Assembly: GCA_964606895.1 (NCBI GenBank) | Contig: CAZSHX010000008.1 | Location: forward strand, 1 to 64,000 | DNA: 64,000 bases | Source: CAZSHX01 sp964606895 | Lineage (GTDB): Bacteria > Bacteroidota > Ignavibacteria > Kapaibacteriales > UBA2268 | Reading direction: 5' to 3' | Shown: positions 53,638 through 61,357 of the stretch, in pieces | Numbering within the stretch: position 1 is the stretch's first letter | Layout of the letters: each line of letters begins with the position of its first letter | Translations under genes and position numbers: made by a program | Notes under the pieces: model-generated | What the model was told of the DNA's origin: nothing | What the model saw: only the letters and a program-made list of their open reading frames with translations | Databases searched by the model: none

Positions 53638-53901
53638 AGGTATCATGACATCAAAGATACAGAAAAAATTTTCTCTAATTAAAACAAATTAGTACTGCAA
53701 ATTACTAATGTAAGGCACCAACATGATTAAATACGGCACAATTGGGCACTTAAATTAAAATAATTATCAGGTGCAAGAAAAAGATGCCGCTCTTATATTA
53801 AAGAATCAAGACAAAGGGTTTTAATTATCCGCTAATTTTCTGATTTAAAATATTTGCTCCCTGCTTTCGATTTAATATGTTGAATTTATTAGCAGGGACC
53901 A
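53638..53901. other. Spacer before the PorE-like gene, no gene seen
   Basis: The remaining bases between the hairpin and the PorE-like start are AT-rich, with no credible open frame. This spacer probably holds the promoter of the PorE-like gene, but no specific box was recognised. Confidence 0.45.
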
Positions 53902-55920
53902 ATGAATATTTATTATAAAATATTTTTATTATTTCTTTTAACTTTGACTGTGGGACAATCACAGCAAATACTTAAGAAAAAGCTCACTCCGGAAACTTAT
54001 CCGGAATGGGATGCGTATATCAAAACTTATGCTCCGGCGGATAGTGCCCTCAGAGTTGTTGTCAATCTCGCAAACCGCCATTTCAATTCAGGTCGGTCAG
54101 CAGTGGCACGGGAAATATTCATCCAGTACCGCCCCTATTTCCAAACGCAGGATTATTATTTCGATCTTCAGATTAAACTTTGCGAAGAACGGCTCATCTC
54201 CGAAACACCGACTGAAGATATTTACTATATTTACGAAAGCTTCATCAAACAAAATGCCCCTTCGGAAAATGCTTATGTGGCTTTGCAACGACTTGCGGAC
54301 AATTACATTAACAGACGCGACTGGGATTCCTCAGTTGCTGTCTATACTAAGTTTATGCCACTTTTCCCGAATATGAAAAAGCGAATTGAAACCATCATTG
54401 AGATTCTCAGTGCCGAGACTGAAGGGTTAACTATCCGCAATTTTGGTCCGGAAATAAATACAAGACTTGCCGAATGGGACCCAAATCCAACTCCCGACGG
54501 GAAATATCTATATTTCACTGCAAACAGCCGCCCGGGAGGTTATGGCAAAGATGATGTCTGGCTCTCGAAATTCGAGAACGGGAAATGGCAGAAACCGATT
54601 AATGTCGGACCTAAAGTGAACGGTCCGAACGACGAAACAATTGACAATATCAAAGCCGATGGGAACGACATTCTCCTTTCGGGTACATTCGAAGGCACTT
54701 TCGGGCTTTTTGATATTTATCACGTTCAAAGAACCGTTAATGGCTGGGGTTCGCTCGAGCATTACCCCTATCCGATAAATACGCGGTGGGTGGACGAAGG
54801 TGCAAACCTGACGAGTGACGGCAAAGCCCTGCTTTTCACATCGGACAGACCGGGCGGAACCGGTGAATTTCATCCCTACGGTTCTCAATTTCATGGCGGA
54901 TTGAATGGCAATATGGATATTTATGTTTGCCTGAAAACTGATTCGGGCTGGAGTGCACCCATAAACTTAGGAACAACAATCAATACGCCTTATGCCGAAC
55001 GGTCGCCATATCTGCATCCCGATGGTAAAACACTTTATTTCAGCTCCGATGGTCACCCGGGGTTGGGCAGGATTGACGTTTTCAAGTCCATCCGGCTCAG
55101 GGAAGATTCATGGACTGAATGGAGTGAGCCTGTGAACCTCGGCAAGGAAATTAACACAATACTGGATGATTGGGGCTATAAAGTCAGCGTTACCGGCGAT
55201 AGTGCCTTCTTTGCCGGAAAGAACAGAACCGAAGGCTACGGCGATTGGGATTTGTATTCCGTTACTCTTCCAAAAATCAGCAAACCGGCTCAGGTTGTAA
55301 CTATAAAGGGAAAAGTGACTGATACTAAAGGCAATTTCCTTTCGGCAGAAATAAAATGGGAAGATTTATCCACCGGAAAAAATGCAGGCTCGCTAACGAG
55401 CAATCCGGAAGACGGCTCATACATCATCATGCTTCCTTTGGGAAAGAACTACGGTTATTATGCCGAGAAACAAGGGTTTTATCCTTCTTCACAAAATATA
55501 AATCTGAAAAAAGCAGAGGAAGGCTCTGTAATCAACGAAGATATTGTGCTTACTTCTTTGAAGGAAATGAAAGAGGAAAAAGCAAAAGTCAGGATAAACA
55601 ACATTTTCTTTGATTTCGACGAGTATTCCCTTTTGCCCGAATCTTCGCCGGAGTTGGACAGGCTTGCGGCTCTCTTGCAGTCGAACAACGAACTCGAAGT
55701 TGAAATTGACGGACATACCGATATTGTTGGCAAAGGAGAATATAATTTTGATTTGTCGCTCAAACGAGCCGAGATTGTTCGGGATTATCTTATTTCTAAA
55801 GGAGTTGCAAGCACTCGGTTCACCGTAAAAGGATTAGGCAAAACAAAACCTGTCGCCCCGAACGACACAGAAGAAGGCAGAGCAAAAAACCGAAGAGTAG
55901 AGATCTGGTTTGTGAGATAG
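53902..55920 (+). CDS. PorE-like T9SS protein (TPR, PD40, CRD, OmpA)
   Basis: The 672-residue protein has the domain order of PorE, the T9SS protein that links the machine to peptidoglycan. The order is a signal peptide (MNIYYKIFLLFLLTLTVGQSQ), TPR-like helices (about 30-170), a PD40/WD40-like propeller (about 185-455, with PTPDGKYLYFTANSRPGGYG and LHPDGKTLYFSSDGHPG), a carboxypeptidase-regulatory-like domain (about 466-555, VVTIKGKVTDTKGNFLSAEI), and an OmpA peptidoglycan-binding domain (about 562-672). The last has EIDGHTDIVGKGEYNFDLS and AKNRRVEIWF. No lipobox Cys is present, unlike PorE of Porphyromonas. The match is by architecture. It lies just after the four cargo genes. Confidence 0.7.
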   Translation: MNIYYKIFLLFLLTLTVGQSQQILKKKLTPETYPEWDAYIKTYAPADSALRVVVNLANRHFNSGRSAVAREIFIQYRPYFQTQDYYFDLQIKLCEERLISETPTEDIYYIYESFIKQNAPSENAYVALQRLADNYINRRDWDSSVAVYTKFMPLFPNMKKRIETIIEILSAETEGLTIRNFGPEINTRLAEWDPNPTPDGKYLYFTANSRPGGYGKDDVWLSKFENGKWQKPINVGPKVNGPNDETIDNIKADGNDILLSGTFEGTFGLFDIYHVQRTVNGWGSLEHYPYPINTRWVDEGANLTSDGKALLFTSDRPGGTGEFHPYGSQFHGGLNGNMDIYVCLKTDSGWSAPINLGTTINTPYAERSPYLHPDGKTLYFSSDGHPGLGRIDVFKSIRLREDSWTEWSEPVNLGKEINTILDDWGYKVSVTGDSAFFAGKNRTEGYGDWDLYSVTLPKISKPAQVVTIKGKVTDTKGNFLSAEIKWEDLSTGKNAGSLTSNPEDGSYIIMLPLGKNYGYYAEKQGFYPSSQNINLKKAEEGSVINEDIVLTSLKEMKEEKAKVRINNIFFDFDEYSLLPESSPELDRLAALLQSNNELEVEIDGHTDIVGKGEYNFDLSLKRAEIVRDYLISKGVASTRFTVKGLGKTKPVAPNDTEEGRAKNRRVEIWFVR

Positions 55921-55991
55921 AACTTGCTTGTTAGAAATTTTATAATTAAGTTTGTTCTGAATATTAATTGTTTTTTTTTGAGATAGAAATC

Positions 55992-57383
55992 ATGAAACAG
56001 TATTTTGCACTCGCAGTTCTTAATTCACTTTTTAAAGTGCCGGCTCGGTCAGGTGTTCAATCTTTAATCGGAAGGCGGCACATTCTTCTGAAATTTCTCT
56101 TAGTTTTGGTTGTTTTTGGAGGAATGTGGCAGGGGGTAAAAGCAACAAACCCGGAACCGATTGTTGATACTGTTTGGAATATTCAATTGGCAGCACCAAT
56201 TTATAATGTAAAGTTCCTGCCTGGTGATTCATTAATTTTTGTAGCTGGCGGAAATGTTATTTTTATCGTTGAAACTAAATCAGGAAAAGTACTGAATAAA
56301 TATGTTAATGACCTTGAGCTAACTTCTTCTTCATTAAATTTCAATGGAGATAAAATCTATGTTCCAACAAAATCAAAAAACAATAAACTTTCGATTAGGG
56401 TATTTGACATTAAAGCGAGAAAGTTTCATGAATCATTTGACGGCGATGTTGAGATGATAATATCAATATCTGTAGCCCCCGACGAAAGATATATTGCAAC
56501 AAATTGCAGCACTTTCGGACTTGGGTTATGGAATACTCAAATTCACAATTTTGAAAAATTTATTAAAATTGATGGCTTCGAGCAAGTTTTCTTAGAATTT
56601 AGTTCCGATAACAAATATTTATGTTCCGGATTATATTATAATGCCGGTCATCCCGGGTCTGAATACACGGAAACGATAATTTATTCTTATTCTGATTTTC
56701 AATTAAAGTTTATAAAAAAAGATTTCGGAGGTATTTTATTAAATAGCGGAAAAAGATTAATCGCCTTAAAAAAGAACACTTCAAACATTTATCAACTTGA
56801 GATTTACGAAGTTGATTCCTTGAAGCTAATAAAAACTACTAATTTTGAAAGTCTTGAGCCATGGGGCGGGGGTCCACCTACACCTCTTGCAATATCAAAA
56901 AACGATAGATTTTTGGTTACAAGTAGCTATTCAAACATAACAAGAGTTTGGGATTTAGAACAGGAAATTAATGTTGTAAATTATCGGATAATACCTGATG
57001 ACGAATTATTATATATTGCAATCTCAAGTAACATGAAATACATCCTTGGAGGAACAGGCGGACACCTTGTACTATTAAATACACATTGGGAGCCGAATAC
57101 GGTAAGAGATAATTCAACGGATTCATTAAAACAAATTAGTATTACAATTAAAGATAGTTTTAATTCGCTATCAATGGAATTATTTTGTCAAATCACGGAA
57201 CCTTTGAACATGAGTATAGTTAGCATAAATGGTGCTTCAGTATATCAAAAGGAAAACATACCTACAAATCCCGGACGAAACAATCTTGAAATACAAATCC
57301 CGAATTTACCATCTGGTGAGTATCTGATTACTTTAGTAGGTAAAAGAAATAAATATTTTGGCAAATTTATAATAGTCAAGTAG
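55992..57383 (+). CDS. WD40-like T9SS cargo
   Basis: About 463 residues. A hydrophobic signal segment (ILLKFLLVLVVFGGMWQG) follows an unusual 35-residue N-terminal extension (FKVPARSGVQSLIGRR). The mature part starts NPEPIVDTVWNIQLAAPIYN, then a WD40-like propeller (VKFLPGDSLIFVAGG, VAPDERYIATNCSTFGLGLW, ISKNDRFLVTSSYSNITRVWDLE). A C-terminal T9SS-type sorting domain (about 385-463) ends GKFIIVK. It resembles the short protein at 31-603. ATG at 55992 is used; an upstream TTG at 55968 is less likely. It is followed by a frameshifted gene. Confidence 0.65.
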   Translation: MKQYFALAVLNSLFKVPARSGVQSLIGRRHILLKFLLVLVVFGGMWQGVKATNPEPIVDTVWNIQLAAPIYNVKFLPGDSLIFVAGGNVIFIVETKSGKVLNKYVNDLELTSSSLNFNGDKIYVPTKSKNNKLSIRVFDIKARKFHESFDGDVEMIISISVAPDERYIATNCSTFGLGLWNTQIHNFEKFIKIDGFEQVFLEFSSDNKYLCSGLYYNAGHPGSEYTETIIYSYSDFQLKFIKKDFGGILLNSGKRLIALKKNTSNIYQLEIYEVDSLKLIKTTNFESLEPWGGGPPTPLAISKNDRFLVTSSYSNITRVWDLEQEINVVNYRIIPDDELLYIAISSNMKYILGGTGGHLVLLNTHWEPNTVRDNSTDSLKQISITIKDSFNSLSMELFCQITEPLNMSIVSINGASVYQKENIPTNPGRNNLEIQIPNLPSGEYLITLVGKRNKYFGKFIIVK

Positions 57384-57391
57384 GAGGTAAT

Positions 57392-57719
57392 ATGAAAAAG
57401 ATAATTTTGATTCAGATTATCCAGCTTTGCATTGAACCTATTGTCACAGGATGTTATTGACCCACGACCTTTGTTCAACAAAGATACACTAAGTGTTTTT
57501 GACCGAATAGACAATAAATTTATCACTGGCTGGAACTGGGGAACTGCCGGAGCTAAATTGGATAATGCAATGAATATCAACACATATCATAGTATGGAAT
57601 TAGATACGAATATAACAACCAATTATCCTGACAGCATGAATGTAATTCAGTCATTTGGCAGTATAATTGCGGCGGGGGTCGCAATGGGGAAACGAACATT
57701 TTTAACTTACTACTTATAA
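57392..57719 (+). pseudogene. Frameshifted start of an exported protein
   Basis: ATG at 57392 follows a strong GGAGG site (57383-57387) and opens MKKIILIQIIQLCIEP, but this frame stops after about 22 codons. The adjoining frame then stays open to 57719 (SFALNLLSQDVIDPRPLFNK, FITGWNWGTAGAKLDN), which together would read as a signal peptide plus a secreted-protein start of about 105 residues. It therefore looks like a broken gene or a remnant of a larger one that has lost its 3' part. The shift site is not a homopolymer. Confidence 0.6.
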
Positions 57720-57751
57720 ATTTGGTATTGTCAAAGAACGTATCTATTTCT

Positions 57752-57819
57752 TGTCATACCTGAGCATACAAGTATCTCGTTTTACTCCATTTTAGATTCC
57801 TGAATACTCAGGAATGACA
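57752..57819. repeat. Imperfect inverted repeat, REP/MITE-like
   Basis: Outer arms TGTCATACCTGAG (57752-57764) and CTCAGGAATGACA (57807-57819) match at 12 of 13 positions, enclosing an inner hairpin ATTCCTGA / TCAGGAAT (57796-57803 and 57808-57815). Such intergenic palindromes resemble the dispersed elements often seen between genes of this kind. Confidence 0.55.
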
Positions 57820-58084
57820 CATTAAGTTTTTTCTTTCATTCCCAATTCATAATTTCCCTACCCCCTTTTTCATTTGGAAATGAAGATTCTTCAATCCTCT
57901 TAATCCCAAAAATCCCTGAAATCCCGGTTCAGACATATTTCCCTCATATTTTTTGGAATATGCAAATATTATGTTCGCACCGTATTTGTTTTAAATATGT
58001 ATGGTACACAAGGTGTGGGCTGGTCCGCTCCTTATTTTTGCAATTAGATTTTTGGGGTCGTCCCGGAAGTCATTTTTTTAACCT

Positions 58085-58110
58085 CGTTCCCAAGCAGGAG
58101 CTTGGGAACG
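58085..58110. repeat. REP-like palindrome, copy 1
   Basis: Arms CGTTCCCAAGC and GCTTGGGAACG around AGGA (58085-58110). The core GTTCCCAAGC...GCTTGGGAAC recurs 52 bases away. The sequence belongs to the widely seen GTTCCCAAGC-type intergenic palindromes that are sometimes mobilised by RAYT transposases. Confidence 0.75.
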
Positions 58111-58137
58111 GAAAGATATGAAAACGGAATTGAAGAT

Positions 58138-58161
58138 GTTCCCAAGCAGGAGCTTGGGAAC
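58138..58161. repeat. REP-like palindrome, copy 2
   Basis: Second copy, arms GTTCCCAAGC and GCTTGGGAAC around AGGA (58138-58161), same orientation as copy 1 and identical in the 24-base core. Together they form a small BIME-like pair in the spacer. Confidence 0.75.
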
Positions 58162-58170
58162 AAGAGAAAC

Positions 58171-58226
58171 AAAAAACCCCGCCAAAATTACCCTTTTTTG
58201 ATATAGGGTAAAATATTGACGAGGTT
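58171..58226 (-). terminator. Intrinsic terminator of the peroxiredoxin gene
   Basis: On the minus strand, AACCTCGTC...TTTTACCC pairs imperfectly with GGGTAATTTTGGCGGGGTT (58226 down to 58175), followed by a T run (plus-strand A run 58171-58176). It lies 58 bases past the stop of the peroxiredoxin gene at 58285. Confidence 0.7.
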
Positions 58227-58284
58227 AAAATAATTGAGTAATAATTTGTGAGAAAATATTTCTCAATAATTAATTACAGGTAAT

Positions 58285-58836
58285 TTAGTTCAAAGTTTTT
58301 TCGCCGGCTTCCCAGTTGCAGGGAGTTAATTTACCTGACTGCAAAGCCTGAAGCACTCTTAGAACTTCTTTGGAATTTCTTCCGACTGCTTCGGGATGAA
58401 TAACCGAATACTGAAGCACGCCGTTAGGGTCAATCAGATACAAACCACGCAAAGCATAGCCTGTTTCTTCTTTCAAAACTTCAAAACTGCGGGCAGTTTC
58501 GCGAGTGAAATCTGCAAGCATCGGGAAAGGTAGATTTTTAAGTCCGGGGAGCTGGCTTCTCCATGCAAGATGGGAAAAATGACTGTCCGTCGAACACGCA
58601 ACTACTTCACAATTCAAAGCTTTAAAATGCTCGTAGTTTTTGCCGAATTCTTCGATTTCTGTCGGGCAGACAAAAGTGAAATCGAGTGGATAGAAAAACA
58701 AAACAACCCATTTTCCTTTGTAATCGTCCGATGAAATTGCTTTGAATGCGTTGTCGGGTCCAAGCAATTCAGCGTTGCCGCCGATAACTGCCGTACCTTT
58801 GAAAGCGGGAGCCTGATGTCCTACTAATAATGCCAT
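58285..58836 (-). CDS. ahpC: Typical 2-Cys peroxiredoxin (AhpC/Prx1 type)
   Basis: The 183-residue enzyme reduces peroxides using a peroxidatic Cys57 (DFTFVCPTEIEEFG). The resolving Cys173 lies in TPCNWEAGEKTL, near the usual GEVCPANW motif but with the Cys shifted to the PCNW position. Other family marks are SVDSHFSHLAW-like STDSHFSHLAW and a signature Arg in EALRVVDALQ-like KEVLRVLQALQ. ATG at 58836 is supported by GGAGG five bases upstream. The electron donor (AhpF or thioredoxin) is not in the window. The gene is divergent from topA. Confidence 0.93.
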   Translation of the reverse strand: MALLVGHQAPAFKGTAVIGGNAELLGPDNAFKAISSDDYKGKWVVLFFYPLDFTFVCPTEIEEFGKNYEHFKALNCEVVACSTDSHFSHLAWRSQLPGLKNLPFPMLADFTRETARSFEVLKEETGYALRGLYLIDPNGVLQYSVIHPEAVGRNSKEVLRVLQALQSGKLTPCNWEAGEKTLN

Positions 58837-59009
58837 GAAAACCTCCAATAAAATATTTAAGAAAGACTAATTAAAATTTTCGTTTTGTGTAATTCTTTTA
58901 ACGCATTAAGTTTTTTTTTAGTGTAAAATATAAAAAAAAAATTTGTTTTCGTATATTCGTAGTTCTTATAAAAAGCATTATTAATAATAAAAGAAATATT
59001 GGAACGGAA

Positions 59010-61328
59010 ATGAGTGAAAAGAATTTAGTTATTGTCGAATCACCGGCAAAAGCAAAGACTATAGAGAAATATCTTGGTAAGGACTTCAAAGTTACTTCGA
59101 GTATGGGACATGTGCGTGATTTGCCAAAAGACGATATGGCTATTGACGTGAACAAAGGCTTCAAACCAACTTATGAAATATCTGAGGACAAAAAAGAGTT
59201 CGTAAATAAATTAAGGAAAATGGCTAAGGATGCAGAAGTTATCTGGCTGGCGACTGACGCCGACCGTGAAGGAGAGGCAATTGCCTGGCATCTGCTCGAA
59301 GCTTTGAAACTTCAAACTAAGGATACAAAAAGAATTGTTTTCCGTGAAATCACCAAAACAGCAATTCAAAAAGCTGTTCTTCATCCACGGGAAATAGACC
59401 TTGATTTGGTAAATGCCCAGCAGGCACGCCGAATTCTGGACAGGCTTGTCGGTTACGAACTTTCTCCCGTTCTTTGGAAAAAAATTAAAAAAGGTCTTTC
59501 TGCAGGCAGAGTTCAATCGGTTGCAGTTCGTCTTGTGGTTGAACGGGAAAGAGAAATCGAACAGCATTCAACAAAGATTTCATATAAAGTTACTGCAAAA
59601 TTCGATTTAGGAAACGGCAAAACTCTTGATGCAGAACTTCAAAAAAATCTTGAAAAAGAAGAAGATGCAATGAAATTCCTTGAGAATTGCATTAACGCAG
59701 TTTTCTCATTGAAAAATCTCGAGAAAAAACCTGTCAAGAAATCTCCTGCACCACCTTTTACAACTTCAACTCTTCAGCAGGAAGCAAACGCCAGACTTAG
59801 TTTTTCGGTGGCTCAAACCATGCTCGTTGCTCAAAAGCTTTATGAATCGGGTAAGATTTCCTACATGAGAACTGACTCTACGAACCTTTCTCAGGACGCA
59901 ATCCAAAGTGCCTCGGAGGAAATAGTAAGGTCATTCGGAAGTGAATTCCTGAATGTCCGTCACTACGAAACAAAATCAGAAAATGCTCAGGAAGCTCACG
60001 AAGCAATCCGCCCCACCGATTTTTCAGTCAGGGAAGTCCACGGGAATCTAAATGAAAAGAAACTATATGAATTAATCTGGAAAAGAGCAATTGCATCCCA
60101 AATGGCTGATGCCAAACTCGAAAGAACAATTGCTACTATAGATATTTCCACCGTACCGCAAAATCTTACGGCAACAGGCGAAGTTGTGATTTTCGAAGGA
60201 TACTTGAAGGTTTATATTGATTCTAAAAATGAAGACGATACCGAAGAGGAAAATTCGAAATTACTGCCGCCATTAACCATTGGGCAAATTCTGGATTTAA
60301 ACGAAATGAAGGCAACTCAGAAATTTTCCAATCCGCCGCCGCGTTACAGCGAAGCAAGTTTGGTTCGTAAACTTGAAGAATTGGGAATCGGCAGACCTTC
60401 CACTTATGCCCCGACAATTTCGACTATTCAGAAAAGGGACTATGTGGTTAAAGAATCCCGCGAAGGCAGAATCAGAGCATTTGATGAATTTTTACTCAAA
60501 AATAATACTATCAAAAAGAATAAACTTGAGTCCAAAGTCGGTTCCGAGAAAAACAAACTTTATCCGACAAGTACAGCAATGCTTGTAAATGATTTTCTGG
60601 TTGAAAACTTCACTTCAGTTGTTGATTTTTCATTTACGGCAACCATCGAAAAAGAATTTGACGAAATAGCCGCAGGAAAACTTGAATGGCACAAAATGCT
60701 TGAAGAGTTTTATACGGATTTTCACGCAAAAGTTGAAGAAACAAATTCAATAAAGAAAAAAACAACCGAAGGTACTCGCGAACTTGGGAATGACCCTGTT
60801 TCAGGAAAGAAAATATTTGCTAAATTCGGAAAATTCGGACCTTACATTCAGCTTGGGGATAACGACCAGGAAGAAAAGCCGAAATATGCCAGCTTGAAAA
60901 AAAGCCAGCTGTTGGAGTCAATCACACTGAAAGATGCCCTTGAACTCTTCAAACTTCCACGCGAAGTAGGAACTTACGAAGGCAAGGAAATGGTTGTCGC
61001 AATCGGAAAATTCGGACCTTTTGTCCGTCATGATTCAAAATTCTATTCACTTGCAAAAACTGACGACCCATATACAGTTGTTGCAGAAAGAGCAATTGAA
61101 ATTATAGATTCGAAACGCGTATCGGATACTCAGAAAGTAATCAAAGTATTTACCGAAAACCCTGAATTGAAAGTTTTAAAGGGAAGATTCGGTCCATATA
61201 TCACTCTTGCAAAAGAGAACTATAAAATACCGAAGGGACTGAATCCCGAAACGATTACTTACGAGCAATGCCTTGAACTGACTTCCGTTCCGAAGGAAGC
61301 AAAACCAAAAGCAAGAAGAAGAAGCTAA
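59010..61328 (+). CDS. topA: DNA topoisomerase I
   Basis: The 772-residue type IA topoisomerase relaxes negative supercoils. The TOPRIM motif (VIVESPAKAKTIEKYLG, about 7-23) and the acidic DxD (TDADREGEAIAWHL, about 79-92) are at the N terminus. The active-site tyrosine is Tyr285 in ISYMRTDSTNLS. The rest of the catalytic core follows, including GIGRPSTYAPTISTI. The C terminus has no zinc fingers; instead three or more Topoisom_I C-terminal repeats are seen (KIFAKFGKFGPYIQLGD, MVVAIGKFGPFVRH, LKGRFGPYITL) before a basic tail (KPKARRRS). It starts a cluster with the membrane and glycosyltransferase genes. Confidence 0.96.
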   Translation: MSEKNLVIVESPAKAKTIEKYLGKDFKVTSSMGHVRDLPKDDMAIDVNKGFKPTYEISEDKKEFVNKLRKMAKDAEVIWLATDADREGEAIAWHLLEALKLQTKDTKRIVFREITKTAIQKAVLHPREIDLDLVNAQQARRILDRLVGYELSPVLWKKIKKGLSAGRVQSVAVRLVVEREREIEQHSTKISYKVTAKFDLGNGKTLDAELQKNLEKEEDAMKFLENCINAVFSLKNLEKKPVKKSPAPPFTTSTLQQEANARLSFSVAQTMLVAQKLYESGKISYMRTDSTNLSQDAIQSASEEIVRSFGSEFLNVRHYETKSENAQEAHEAIRPTDFSVREVHGNLNEKKLYELIWKRAIASQMADAKLERTIATIDISTVPQNLTATGEVVIFEGYLKVYIDSKNEDDTEEENSKLLPPLTIGQILDLNEMKATQKFSNPPPRYSEASLVRKLEELGIGRPSTYAPTISTIQKRDYVVKESREGRIRAFDEFLLKNNTIKKNKLESKVGSEKNKLYPTSTAMLVNDFLVENFTSVVDFSFTATIEKEFDEIAAGKLEWHKMLEEFYTDFHAKVEETNSIKKKTTEGTRELGNDPVSGKKIFAKFGKFGPYIQLGDNDQEEKPKYASLKKSQLLESITLKDALELFKLPREVGTYEGKEMVVAIGKFGPFVRHDSKFYSLAKTDDPYTVVAERAIEIIDSKRVSDTQKVIKVFTENPELKVLKGRFGPYITLAKENYKIPKGLNPETITYEQCLELTSVPKEAKPKARRRS

Positions 61329-61357
61329 ATTTTTTATACAATACAGAGGATGACAAA

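Larger units (their letters stand above)
57720..58284. other. Repeat-rich spacer without genes
   Basis: This 565-base stretch has no credible open frame. It holds two kinds of palindromic element: an imperfect inverted repeat at 57752-57819 (arms TGTCATACCTGAG and CTCAGGAATGACA, with an inner ATTCCTGA/TCAGGAAT hairpin at 57796-57815), and two copies of a REP-like palindrome at 58085-58110 and 58138-58161. It also contains the terminator of the peroxiredoxin gene. No transposase is linked to it here. Confidence 0.6.
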
